From Euclidia mi (Eukaryota; Arthropoda; Insecta; Lepidoptera; Erebidae): 64,000 nt of DNA. Below, one piece after another: positions 19,801-28,552 of the stretch. The translations under genes and the position numbers were made by a program. The notes under the pieces were generated by a model. That model saw only the letters and a program-made list of their open reading frames with translations. It was not told where the DNA came from and searched no databases. The stretch lies in NCBI GenBank assembly GCA_944739405.2, contig OX123193.2, forward strand, positions 11,106,331 to 11,170,330. Reading direction: 5' to 3'. How positions within the stretch are numbered: position 1 is the first letter of the stretch; each line of letters begins with the position of its first letter.

Positions 19801-22340
19801 GGCTGCAGCTTGCTTCTACATTCCTGCACTGAATACCACTGAAGCTCCCGTTTTCAGAGGACAATGTGGCACTATCACTGGAATGCAAGGATTTGAACCT
19901 CAAAGAGTAAGTTCTTCCACCATGATAGGAATGCCGGTCCTTTAAAAAGAACTAACTTATATTTACTAATCTACTGTTCTTTTCTACAGTATATGGGCTG
20001 GTGGCACGAAATTGAACGCTATCCCGTAGATGCTGCGCAAGGTGAATGCCGAAGCTCTCAATACACGTCAGTTGGTACCACATACCAAGTTGTCGATACC
20101 CAGGTTACAAATAATCAAGGAACTGTCGCTTCTGGAACTGTTACGGTTACTAACGATGGAAGACTGCGAAGAACTATACCTGGTAGACCTGTTCAAGGTA
20201 ATTGTCATTCTTTATTGGAAAAGACAGATATTGTATCATATGAATGAATATCTTGAATAGTTTGTAATAATTGCATTTGATTTTTAGATATCTGGGTTCT
20301 TGCAACTGACTACGACAGCTATGCTCTTCTTTACTCTTGTGAAAATGTTAATGCCGAATATATGAGAGGTTAGTGTTTCTTTGATTTCATATCTTTATAC
20401 TTAACAAAATGATTTTTATATTACGAGGAGATAATACGCAATGCATACGCACGTATTTACATCAGGTTTTATATTATTTCAGTATGGAGCGCCAAACATA
20501 GCAAGACACGCACGTTAACACAAGCTGCACAAACTGCAATGGCTCCTTATATTGCAAACCGCGATGAATTGATTGAGCAATTCTACCTTAAGGTTGATCA
20601 AACAGACCAAACTTGCTTCCACTACCCCACGATAACACAGGGACCAATCGTTATTCCCGGCCAGTGTGATGCAGGCATTCCTGTTGTGACAAATTTCAAC
20701 GTTTCCAGCGTAAGATTCTTTCACTTCCACTTAGAAAAGTTGAAGATTTTCTTTTTCTTTACATTTTCTAATTTACATTTCTATTTTAGTTTGTCGGTAC
20801 CTGGAATCATGTGGCGAGGTATGATGACCTAGGAGGTAGCTCTTGTGTGGGTACTAGATTAACCCAAGGAGAAGCTATCGAAGTTCTTCATTACGAAGTT
20901 CGTAACAATACGCTAGAGACAGTAACAGGTACAGGCAGAGTAACATCTACCGACGGCACTGCTAGGCTAGAGATTACTCTTCCTGCTGCGTCCGGCTCAG
21001 GTATTAAATTTATTTGAATTTTTTGTATTATTTTATTTCATGTGAGTGTGGCGGCAAAATGTTTCTTTAATTTTATTTTGTTTTGCAGGCACTACCACGA
21101 CACCTCTATCTATTTTGGCCACTGACTACACGAGCTTTGCAGTGGCTTACAGCTGTAATAATGTTAATGCATTCCAGCGACAAGGTAAAGATTTTTTTAT
21201 TACTGTACGTTAATAATATTTTTGAATTCTTGAGACATTTAATTTACGATAAAAGACACATTTTTATTCCCTCTTATGAATTCAGTTATTATTTACTTCT
21301 GAATTAATTTTATCATCATCCAAGAAAAACAGGTTACTACAGTGCACATAATTATTGATGCGGTTTTGTGACCACACCCGTTTCCTTGCCGTTGACAGTG
21401 CGTCGTGGGTTCGATTCCCATAAAATATATTTTGTGTTGTGTGTGCAATTTGATATTGAGTTTTGAAGATGTACTACTTCAAAAAAGTATTCTTTTATTA
21501 CCCTACAATAACTTAATATCATCATAGCGTTTCACAGTCTACTGACATAGGACTCTCTTAATTTACACCGCAATATAATTGTGAGTCATATGAGGATTTA
21601 GCCAACTATCCCACTCTGACCAGACGCAGACGGTTTGATATACGATATGATTTCGAGTTAAACGTCTTTTCTCAGAGGTACTTTTTGCTTCGTCTTACCT
21701 AAAGGCGGTTTCAGATTAGCGTATTTTTCTGCGCGTATACGGTCGTTTTAGCATACGCGCCTACACGCGCGCTACAATACGCGCTTCAAAAAACCAGACT
21801 CACGTAAACGGGCGTGTTCGCTCGAAACGGTAGTGACGTCTTGTCAATGTCAACATGGATTTTGACGGCTCGTGGTTATACGAGCTTAGAAGCGCGTCAA
21901 CGCTCGTACGGGTTGCGCGTGTGCCAAAAGGCGCGCCTATACGCGCCTACATGCGCTTCCAAAAACGAGCTTATACGCGCGTATAAAATGCTAATCTGAA
22001 ACCGCACTTAGTCACCATTGAGGACACGCACTGGAATGTAATGGAGTGGCTATAATTATACTAATTATATATATACTTTTATTTCACTACTACTATTTTC
22101 TTTTCACGCATTTTTGTAATAATTTTAGTTCGCGTTTGGAGCTTAAGTCGCGCGCGGACAATGTCTCCTCTCGGCACCGCAGCTATTAATACCCTCATCG
22201 CGGCAAGACAGGAGCTGCATCAACCATACTTCAAGACAATCGTACAAAACGATGACTGCCCCGAGCCTAGCTCAGCATTGATTGTTAAGAGCAGTATTAT
22301 TGTATTACTTGTATGTGCTGTCTTACAACGACTGTTGTAA
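7876..22340 (+). CDS. multi-domain lipocalin (seven lipocalin domains), gene 1
   Basis: Twenty-two exons join in frame into 1272 codons plus TAA: 7876-7995, 12136-12346, 12723-12806, 12981-13213, 13310-13523, 14512-14610, 14691-14917, 15332-15551, 15640-15729, 15980-16203, 16611-16815, 17518-17610, 18177-18412, 18640-18844, 19498-19593, 19680-19906, 19990-20197, 20288-20368, 20483-20709, 20790-21000, 21089-21184 and 22129-22340. All introns are GT-AG. Residues 1-18 (MFKLIILVLSSLLGASLG) are a signal peptide. Seven lipocalin domains follow, each with GxW, a TDY-type motif and the late Trp/Arg strand. Residues about 1250-1272 form a hydrophobic tail (KSSIIVLLVCAVLQRLL) like a GPI-anchor signal. 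Lipocalins are eight-stranded barrels that carry small hydrophobic ligands. The closest family I recognise is the insect insecticyanin/bilin-binding/apolipoprotein D group, whose members are normally single domains of about 190 residues. Ligand unknown. Confidence 0.9.
8068..8290 (+). repeat. tRNA-derived SINE (family A) in intron 1
   Basis: Head ACTGCCTCCGTGGTCAGTGG, B-box GGTTCGATTCCCGG, body CACGGAGTC, and tail ATTCATGGCGAAATGTGGG to CTCTGCCTACCCC. It lacks the final GGGGATACAGGCGTGA. Confidence 0.7.
8300..8367. repeat. short inverted repeat (hairpin) in intron 1
   Basis: ACGGCTTTCGCCAAGTG at the left pairs with CACTTTGGCAAAGCCGT at the right across about 34 bases. It lies between a SINE and a Helitron copy and is probably a small foldback element. 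Confidence 0.45.
8384..8590 (+). mobile_element. non-autonomous Helitron-like element, copy 2 (intron 1)
   Basis: 207 bp from TCTTAATATATAAAATCC to CTCTAG, inserted between A and T. It is nearly identical to copy 1 at 2952..3158. Confidence 0.72.
8591..10105 (+). other. intron 1 of gene 1, no gene; degenerate repeat at 9218..9305
   Basis: AT-rich intron. A GC-richer patch at 9218..9305 (GTGTCGGAGTTTCTCGG...GATATGGCCTAACGAGACAA) recurs in diverged form at 11795..11885 in the same intron. The repeat family is not recognised, and the open frame over it is not a gene. Confidence 0.4.
10106..10640 (-). pseudogene. LINE RNase H / C-terminal fragment
   Basis: The minus strand reads GIDAADQLARQG (end of an RNase H domain) near 10590, then SQLKTWLRERIAQEH, and at 10408-10106 KTLKHLTGIITGHCPLNKHL, then SPLCRGC and ETPAHVILHC. 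This RNase H plus Cys/His-rich C-terminus is typical of R1/Jockey-group and related LINEs. Stops interrupt it around 10450. It is a 5'-truncated retrotransposon inside gene 1 intron 1. Confidence 0.7.
10641..12135 (+). other. intron 1 of gene 1, 3' part; no gene recognised
   Basis: AT-rich intron sequence with the second copy of the unidentified repeat (about 11795..11885) followed by a GC-rich patch to 12000. The acceptor TTTTTAG at 12129..12135 starts exon 2. Confidence 0.4.
12136..13213 (+). CDS. gene 1 lipocalin domain 1 (exons 2-4, residues 41-216)
   Basis: Exons 12136-12346, 12723-12806 and 12981-13213. The strand-A motif is TGLWYEIRR, preceded in exon 1 by GQCDPNIALASNFN. The TDY-type motif is altered to VLHQVDDYSVTYACEN. 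The late strand is IYLWVLGRQ. This domain is the most diverged of the seven and pairs best with domain 1 of gene 2 (FLGTWHEIQR, IYVWVLGRQ). The last exon ends with PGSCDANIPVQQNFD, the entry strand of domain 2, so domains follow each other with essentially no linker. Confidence 0.88.
13310..14917 (+). CDS. gene 1 lipocalin domain 2 (exons 5-7, residues 217-396)
   Basis: Exons 13310-13523, 14512-14610 and 14691-14917. Motifs: YVGTWYLIKNY, then GNCVTARYSL, ETDYDNYAILYKCEN, and VVSWVISKQR. The aromatic residue usual before the TDY motif (YWVL or similar) is replaced by ELSVIETDY. The module ends with MPGQCDETIPAKANFD, which begins the next barrel. A 642-bp MITE-like element (13727..14368) sits in the first intron of the module. 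Confidence 0.88.
13727..14368. mobile_element. MITE-like element with long inverted ends, intron 5 of gene 1
   Basis: The left end CCATTTAGATGGAGAGAGTT matches the reverse complement of the right end (CCATTTAGATGGAGAGAATT) over at least 20 bases. The sub-terminal motif TCTCGTATGA/CGTATGAAACATG recurs inside. No transposase is readable, so the superfamily is unknown. Confidence 0.55.
14918..15331 (+). other. intron 7 of gene 1, nothing recognised
   Basis: AT-rich intron between domains 2 and 3. No repeat or ORF could be supported. Confidence 0.4.
15332..16203 (+). CDS. gene 1 lipocalin domain 3 (exons 8-10, residues 397-574)
   Basis: Exons 15332-15551, 15640-15729 and 15980-16203. Motifs: YVGVWYDLQSYPAFFQSGSC, DYWVLDTDYDTFAFVYSCRN, and YGWKLSRTKTLTPEA. 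The third exon ends at a GTTAGT donor after SGQCAADSAVPAVTNFNP. The usual Cys-Phe-Tyr-Tyr segment is shortened to ACSYNAVTE. Confidence 0.9.
16490..16565 (-). repeat. SINE-A tail fragment (intron 10)
   Basis: The minus strand reads GGCGAAAAGTGGG, then ACACCTCTGCCTACCCCTTC and GGGATAAAAGGCGTGA, the shared SINE-A/RTE 3' tail without the rest of the element. Confidence 0.55.
16611..18412 (+). CDS. gene 1 lipocalin domain 4 (exons 11-13, residues 575-752)
   Basis: Exons 16611-16815, 17518-17610 and 18177-18412. Motifs: FAGTWYEVSRFPSSGQQGEC, YILATDNTEYALAYACRN (TDN in place of TDY), and VYSWKLSRNSTGLS. The third exon has NACFYYPNFPPDAPYIDLPG, then LCPTNIRGVANFNAGE leading into domain 5. The last intron of the module carries SINE-E (17775..18012). 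Confidence 0.9.
16816..17517 (+). other. intron 11 of gene 1, nothing recognised
   Basis: AT-rich intron. An open frame at 17325..17618 spans the acceptor and is not a separate gene; its end is exon 12. Confidence 0.4.
17775..18012 (+). repeat. SINE family E with GATGAT tail (intron 12)
   Basis: It contains TAACGGATTAAGAATACGGC, then CCATATCATCCCATGGGTGT, AGCTTGGTATAGTAAGCC and a tail of GATGATGATGATGAGG. A minus-strand copy lies at 61568..61800. Confidence 0.65.
18640..19906 (+). CDS. gene 1 lipocalin domain 5 (exons 14-16, residues 753-928)
   Basis: Exons 18640-18844, 19498-19593 and 19680-19906. Motifs: YLGRWFETARFPTGNQIGQC, DYYILTTDYTSYALVYNCVN, and VRSWKLSRTPELSAQ, then ACFYIPALNTTEAPVFRGQC. 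All four expected cysteines are visible. Confidence 0.9.
18845..19497 (+). other. intron 14 of gene 1, nothing recognised
   Basis: AT-rich intron between the first two exons of domain 5; no repeat family recognised. Confidence 0.4.
19990..20709 (+). CDS. gene 1 lipocalin domain 6 (exons 17-19, residues 929-1100)
   Basis: Exons 19990-20197, 20288-20368 and 20483-20709. Motifs: YMGWWHEIERYPVDAAQGEC, IWVLATDYDSYALLYSCEN, and VWSAKHSKTRTLTQA, where the usual WKLSR is replaced by WSAKHSK. It continues with TCFHYPTITQGPIVIPGQC. Introns are short (85-110 bases) and free of repeats. Confidence 0.9.
20790..22340 (+). CDS. gene 1 lipocalin domain 7 and C-terminal tail (exons 20-22, residues 1101-1272)
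   Basis: Exons 20790-21000, 21089-21184 and 22129-22340. Motifs: FVGTWNHVARYDDLGGSSC, SILATDYTSFAVAYSCNN, and VRVWSLSRARTMSPL. Instead of another PGQC segment, the last exon reads NDDCPEPSSALIVKSS, then a 12-residue hydrophobic run, then QRLL and the stop. That arrangement (small residues, short spacer, hydrophobic C-terminus with no cytoplasmic tail) fits a GPI-attachment signal. Grasshopper Lazarillo is a known GPI-linked insect lipocalin. The anchor itself is inferred. Confidence 0.85.
21395..21440 (+). repeat. tRNA-like B-box fragment (intron 21)
   Basis: GTGCGTCGTGGGTTCGATTC then CCATAAAATATATTTTGTGT. The GGGTTCGATTCCCA core matches a tRNA B box, but no cloverleaf could be drawn, so it is probably a SINE scrap. 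Confidence 0.4.
21702..22008. mobile_element. palindromic MITE with CG-rich interior, intron 21 of gene 1
   Basis: The ends are inverted repeats: left AAGGCGGTTTCAGATTAGCG, right (reverse complement) AGTGCGGTTTCAGATTAGCA. Both are flanked by TA. The 307-bp body is rich in ACGCGCGTAT-type alternating purine-pyrimidine stretches and repeated TACGCGC. It is non-coding and lies about 120 bases before the last exon. Confidence 0.65.
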
Positions 22341-22616
22341 TTTTTTTATATTAAGTAATAAGATATTATTTGTTATATTAAATAATAATATTATATTTAT
22401 TACATTCAATTTATTAGAGTGTGTTGATATTTAAGATCTCTTGTATATTGAAAAATTTATGTGAAAATGAGAATATATTCGCGTACCGAATTATGATGTA
22501 ATATTTTATTTTTTATTTTACCTGCACTCCTCAATGCATCCTTCAATATTATTTGATGTAATTCCGTGATTCTTTTGAGGGTTCTGTATCTCGACCTGGC
22601 TATTATGAATTACAAA

Positions 22617-22622
22617 AATAAA
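22617..22622 (+). terminator. candidate polyadenylation signal of gene 1
   Basis: AATAAA lies 277 bases after the stop codon, in an AT-rich 3' region without other clear signals. Earlier AAT-rich variants could also serve. Confidence 0.4.
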
Positions 22623-22739
22623 AGAAATAAGAAAATCCAGCACTTTTGTCGCTTTCTACACTATTTATGTGAAAAACAATGAGAAAGTAACAAAGCGCTT
22701 ATAGAGGTTACTAATAATTATGGCTAGAGATTGCCACAC

Positions 22740-23224
22740 ACTCATATGAAAGAAGAAGAGGCATAGTTTTGTAACACACCACTGCACCGCCACTCACTGG
22801 ATCCAATTGCGCTCTCACACTATCCAGAAATCTATTAAAATATAGACAAATTTTCGCTCAAATCAATCTGTCCGTTTAGTAGGAATTAGGTGATAAACAC
22901 ACGTACAGAAGAATTATAATATACGGTGTCAAAACAACAATCACCAAGCCGTAGTCTACTCGTTTTGACATCATGCCAAGTCATACTAAGCAAAAATAAT
23001 ATCCGGAAAACGAAACATTTTTAGGCTTAAAAAAAGTTTATGAGTCGAAATGTAAAGCGCGCGCGTGCAATACTCGAGATATCTACCGATCAATATGTTG
23101 ATCTGCAATTGCAAAATAAATATTAGGTAAGTAATAGTTCGCTCGGCGACTGCTAGCAGGACTTAAAGTACCTACTTCTGGAAGGACGCTACTCTTGTCG
23201 CTCACAGTACTAAAAAATATAATT
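22740..23224. repeat. intergenic, unclassified repeat
   Basis: The segment ATCACCAAGCCGTAGTCTAC...CATGCCAAGTCATACTAA at 22930..22995 recurs at 51395..51480. AAGCGCGCGCGTGC at about 23054 has a counterpart near 55007. The family is unidentified; no gene. Confidence 0.4.
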
Positions 23225-23330
23225 CATAGTTGTGTACATACATACATAGACTCACGCCTCTTTCCCGGAGGGGTAGGCAGAGACTACGGAATGCCATTTG
23301 CAACGATCCTGACATACCTCTCTGGCTTCA
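23225..23330 (-). repeat. SINE family D fragment
   Basis: The minus strand reads AGGATCGTTGCAAATGGCAT, TAGTCTCTGCCTACCCC and GGCGTGAGTCTATGTATGTA, matching 60722..60862 (+). Confidence 0.55.
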
Positions 23331-24051
23331 TAGTTGTGTGTATATGTTTTTTTTTTTTTTTTGACAATTCTTTCTCTTTCGCGGGGTAGTAGAATTAATT
23401 CGTTAACGCAGCTAGTCTTCAATTGACAAGCGATGGCTCATGATCATACACGTAGAAAGCGCGTTCCAGAAATCCGCCAAGGAAATGACCAGGGTCAAGA
23501 ACAATTTGGTGAAAATTATATAAGTGAAATATCGTAGATTGTTGTTATAATCTTGGCAAATAATAAACAGTTGCGGGTATTCCTAATTCTGAGCATTCAG
23601 CATAAAGGTAAAAAAGTAGTAGTAGTAACATAATATGCTGGTTTAAATGTCAATTGAAGTATGAAAATAATGTAACTATCGATAAGATATTTCAAAAATA
23701 TGATTATGTACATACAGCATCTGGAAATGGATCCAAGCAATGTGGCCATTCAAGAAATTGCTATAAGGCTTTTATTTTTTCTTATAGACGAAATAATAGC
23801 TGAGCGGCAGTGGAGTTCATTTTTAAAATGTATGACGACGAAAAAGTCTTTTAACTTTTAGTGACTAAGTTTTTCATGTATTTGTATTCAACTATAGTAG
23901 TATAATCACCCCCAAAATTTTTTGCAAATGAAAATCAACACACTGTATCTAAAGTTGTATGCAGCTTAATATAACAAATGTAGGCAATACAGCAAGGGCT
24001 ACTTTACTTTTGAATCAGGACCAACTCAATCAAAAACAAAAAAATGACACC

Positions 24052-24640
24052 TGTCTAGAATTCGGGCTAAGAATGGGTATTTTTTAACAGAGATCAGTGG
24101 AAGCGATTAATTCATCCAGTCTTAGCCCAAGGCAAAGGATCTAAACACATGGACCAAGTTTCTTGGCGCTAAGAATTAAAACAAATGTCTTACCAAATAT
24201 CTCCTGGTGATGTTCTTGAGTGGAGTCCTGGAGGCAAGTTAGACACACACGAGACTAAAATTGGCCAATATTAGCAAGTGAATTATCTTTACTTTACCAG
24301 ACTCCAACGCAGCGTCTTCAATGCACGATGCAAGTTCACAGGATTCACAATTCAGTTTTGCAAATGTCAATGTTCGACTCAACTTTTGCCGGGCAAACCA
24401 AAGGCGGCAGTTTATAGTATTTGCAAGTTAATTCAATTCGCGTTAATTCAAAGGGCGATCAATTTATTAATTAGGTACAAGGCACGCGAGAGTGCAAACG
24501 GCGTGTTCATTTTTCAAGGCGGCAACGGAAGTGACAGTTCAGTGTAACCATTGTCAGAAATTTTCAATAGACTAAACAAAATGTTACTTAATCGATATAA
24601 TCGATTTGACTTATAATAACAACTAATTCTATTTCAAACA
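24052..24640 (-). repeat. 3' LTR of BEL/Pao element 1
   Basis: It starts TG and ends CA on the plus strand (TGTCTAGAATTCGGG to CTATTTCAAACA). It is near-identical to 30924..31512. The 89-codon open frame inside both LTRs is not a gene. Confidence 0.92.
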
Positions 24641-24671
24641 TCCACCCGCCCCGGACCGGCCTACCGGTCCG

Positions 24672-25739
24672 CTAATCGGTTGGTAGACGTGACAATGTTG
24701 CAACCGCTCTCCTCAGAATCGAACCGTCCACCAAGACCTCAGCAAATCGGGGAACTCCATCAGCCCCAGTTACCAAATGAAGGATGCGCCCCCTGCGCCA
24801 TCTGAGTGGCGGAAGGTTAGCCTCCTTGATCAAAACGAGGTCTCCAATCTTGGGTGGATCGGTCTTGTCGGTCCACTTAACGCGTTGCTGGAGTATGTGC
24901 AAATATTCCAAATTCCAGCGTTTCCAAAAGCTCTGAGTAATCTGGCGTACCAATTCAAAACGCGAGAGACTACCAGGTCTCGTATCAATATAGGGGTACT
25001 CAGGCAAGGCGACAAGTGGGCGACCAATCAAAAAATGGCCCGGCGTAAGGGCCTCCAAATCATTCGGATCTGAGGAGATCGGGCACAATGGCCGAGAGTT
25101 CAAAACGGCCTCAATCTTACAAAACACAGTTGCGAGTTCCTCAAATGTAAGGACAAATTCACCGATTGTCCTGCGCAAGTGTATTTTGGCCGATTTTACG
25201 GCGGCCTCAAATATACCACCCCAGTGTGGACAATTTGGTGGGGAAAACAACCAATTTATCCCACATCGGGCAAGCCTATCACCTATATCAGCTTTGTTGG
25301 TTTCAAGGAAATTAACAACATCATTCAAATAATTATAGGTGCCCTTGAAGTTAGTGCCGCAGTCAGAACGGATCAAGGAAGGCATCCCTCTGCGGGATAC
25401 AAATCTGTCATATGTGGCTACAAACGCCTCGGTCGTAAGCGAGGAGACCAGTTCTGAGTGTACGGCCTTTGTGGAGAGACAAACAAAAACACACAAGTAG
25501 GCCTTAACAGTCTTGCTGTTTCGAAGTGTCGACGTTTACACCAAAAAGGGACCTGCGAAGTCCGTGCCAACACCGTCAAACGTCCTGCTCTCAGTTACGC
25601 GATCTACCGGTAAGTCTCCCATCAAGGGCTGCATGGTAGAAGCCTTGAGCTTATAGCAAGGGATGCAGCGAAAGACTACACTCCGAATAATTCTTCGGGC
25701 AGACAAGATCCAAAATTCACGTTGCAAAATGGCCAACAA
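24672..25739 (-). pseudogene. BEL/Pao integrase region of element 1
   Basis: The minus strand begins with the zinc-binding segment and FWILSARRIIRSVV with CIPCYK. A TAA stop at about 25536..25538 follows, and then the catalytic core continues in the same frame. It has SDCGTNFKG and WGGIFEAAVK, consistent with the second catalytic Asp and the Glu, plus CKIEAVLNSRPL and the C-terminal GDLVLIKEANLPPLRW. Integrase inserts the cDNA into the host chromosome. Because of the stop and the upstream frameshift it cannot be made as part of a continuous polyprotein. Confidence 0.88.
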
Positions 25740-27703
25740 AGCATTACAACCAGCATGCGAATTTTTAAGGTGACGGTCAACAAGCGTACCAAATGACCGT
25801 CTTTAGGTAACAACAGGGTGTGACGTGCCCCGTAAGGGAGGTTGGCGTTCTTGAGACGCCCTCCAACGCGCAAGAGACCCGTATCGTCCAAAAAGGGGTT
25901 CAATTTAGAGACAGCTCCCGACAATTTCGATCTCCCTGATTTAAGGATAGCAATCTCCTTCTCAAAATGCGCCAATTGCACAGAACGAACCCAAAAGGTG
26001 AGGGATTCCTGTCGTTCCTGTGGTGAGAGAAACGGTGTCAGTCGTTTCTGTTGTGGATACCTAAAGTTGAAAACAAAACGCTTTATCCAAGCAGTAACAC
26101 CTAACAACTTGTCGAGGGAGCTGTAACGATTCAACAAAAAATCGGGGTCGAAGGCGCATTCCACCTTCTCAAGAGCGAGTGTTCGTAGACCCGACAAATT
26201 TGAAGTATACAAAACTGGCGTTCGAGGCCAATCAATTTCTGGTCGACTCAACCATTCCGGACCCCACCACAGCGAATGACCTATCAAACTAGGCGTCAAG
26301 CATCCGCGCGAGGCACAATCAGCGGGGTTGAGCTCACCTGGCACGTGTCTCCAAACAAGTTTGACTTCGGATTTCTGGATTTGGGAAACGCGATTAGCGA
26401 CAAATACCTCCAAAGTGTGGATAGACGCCCTCAACCAACAAAGAACAATTTGGCTGTCTGTCCAGGCGTAGGTCCCATTAATACAAATGCTTTTACCCAA
26501 AGTACTGGACACGTGGTTCAATAAGCGTACAAGTAGTGCTGCTCCCGAGAGCTCCAATTTTGGGATGGTCAAAGATGTACGAAGGGGTGCAACCTTGCTC
26601 TTCGCCATGATCAGGGAAACCCTCACCTGACCTGAGGCACTAACTGTGCGCAAGTACACCACGGCCGCGTGCCCACGCTCCGAGGCATCACAAAACCCGT
26701 GAAGGGTGGCCTTGTACTTCCCGGGAGGAAGGATGGGACGAGGCAAGGAGATCTCGTTGACGGCAGGAAGTGAGAAAACAAAAGAGGTCCATTCCTCAAC
26801 AAGAGTGTCGTGCAGAGGTTCGTCCCAGGTCAATCCTGCTGTCCAAAGCTTCTGCAAGAAGCATTTTGCCCAAAATATAATTGGACAGATCCAACCGTTC
26901 GGATCAAAGGTTCTGGCGACAGTAGACAATACGAGACGTTTAGTCCAAGAACACGGCAATTTCAAGTCTACGTTATATGTAAAGATGTCTTGGACTGGTC
27001 TGTACTGAACGCCGAGAACAGCCATCATGGCGGGGTTGTCAACAATCTCAAACAAATGTGGATCCTGCTGATGATCCTCTGGCAAGCCTTCCAAAAGCGC
27101 TGGTGAGTTGGAAATCCATTTGCGCAACTCATAACCAGCGGAGGCCAAAATACCTATCAATTCGTCCCGCAGGAGTATCGCCTCGTCCGCTGTGGAGGCG
27201 CCCGAGCAAATGTCATCGACGTAAATATCGTCTTTCAAGATGGCGGAGGCTCGTGGGAAACGTAAGCCTTCTCGGTCTGCGAGCTCCCGAAGAGAACGTA
27301 TTGCCAAATAGGGGCTCGACCTTAACCCGTACGTATTGGTATTGAGCTCGTAGACGACCATGGGATCACGAGGAGACTCTCTCCAAAGGATCAGCTGGAA
27401 GCGACGGTCATCAGGGTGGATAATCGTCTGCCTGAACATCATTTTTATGTCGGCCACAAAGACAATCTGATGTCGTCGGAAGCTGGTGATGACGTCACAA
27501 AGGTCCTTGACCAACTTGGGACCCGAATGCAAGCACTGGTTCAAGGATACGCCCGTAGAAGTCTGCGTAGAACCATCAAATACTGTGCGCAGCTTCCCAG
27601 TCAATGGCTTCAATACCACATGATGCGGGAGAAAGTAGTGCTCCACCGAACGCCAATCCAAATTTGACACAGACATGTTTCCCAATTGTTCATATTCTCT
27701 CAT
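25676..27703 (-). pseudogene. BEL/Pao reverse transcriptase and RNase H of element 1
   Basis: A 675-codon frame covers reverse transcriptase (HHVVLKPLTGKLRTVFDGS, FRQTIIHPDDRRFQLILW, and the palm motif IYVDDICSGAS), connection and RNase H (LHGFCDASERGHAAVVYL, AWTDSQIVLCWL, VPGELNPADCASRG) and the start of the integrase zinc region. Near 25740-25760 it runs out of frame relative to the integrase. At the upstream end it is separated from the protease frame by an in-frame TAG at 27707..27709. Catalytic aspartates are present. Confidence 0.92.
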
Positions 27704-27706
27704 GAA

Positions 27707-28552
27707 CTAAATGTACTTCTGTCTGAGCTCCGGTTCACGACCCATGCGACGCTCCATAGCTAACAATCTTTTTTCGGCTAAAAGTCGTGACTCACCAAGC
27801 GGAGGCCGAACAGACAGAAAAGGTAGCCTCGTAATGAGCCGACCAGAACGGAGTCGACCAGTGTTGTTCTGGAAGAACAGCTCGCACTCCTCATGTTCTG
27901 GATTCAAACGTGCAGCTTGAGGAGGCTCCTCTACCTCCCAAAACCTCTGAACTGCATCAGAGAGAGCAGAGCCTACAGCCAACAAATTATCAAGTTCGGG
28001 TGGAGGGGGGACCCTAGGTACAGGTCCCATCAAAGCAAATCCAAATATGGTCGGAATGGCAGTCAAACCATTTGGCACCAAGACCCGTTTCCCACCAATC
28101 AAAATTCCACCGAGGACATCAGAGCCAATCAACAAGTCGATTTGTCCCGGTGTGTCAAATTTGGGGTCCGCCAGTTCCAATCCCGATGTCAAATTCACCA
28201 CAGCAGCAGGTAGCTGTTTCTGTGGATGCATGCCCAAGATATTCTTCAGCACAATAGCCGAGGTTTTAATCCTCGGGTGTGAAGATTCAACAGGGCCAAA
28301 CAAAACCTTAACTTGCCCTTCAACATTAGAGGCTACGTCACCTATGCCCCGTATACAATTTGGAAAAGAGCCCATATTTAATTTAACCTGCCCTACCAAA
28401 TAAGTGGAAACAATGCAACCTTGTGAACCTGTGTCCAATATAGCACGGACAACAACAGAGGTCCCCGTGGGTCCCCAGGCCCGAACAGCAACCGTTGGTA
28501 GGATAACGGTCTCAATGGGGGAGGTTGGCGTTATAGGGCAGGGGTCAATGAC
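27707..28552 (-). pseudogene. BEL/Pao aspartic protease region of element 1
   Basis: The frame runs in phase with gag upstream but is separated from it by TAG at 28553..28555. It carries the retropepsin active-site motif AILDTGSQGCIVS (DTGS), then LIGSDVLGGIL and the flap-like FALMGPVP, and a basic C-terminal stretch ending at TAG 27707..27709. Retropepsin would process the Gag-Pol polyprotein. Confidence 0.85.

Noticed and set aside
24278..24547. 89-codon open frame repeated identically at 31150..31419
   Set aside because: It lies inside the two LTRs of BEL/Pao element 1; the repetition comes from the LTR pair, not from a gene family.
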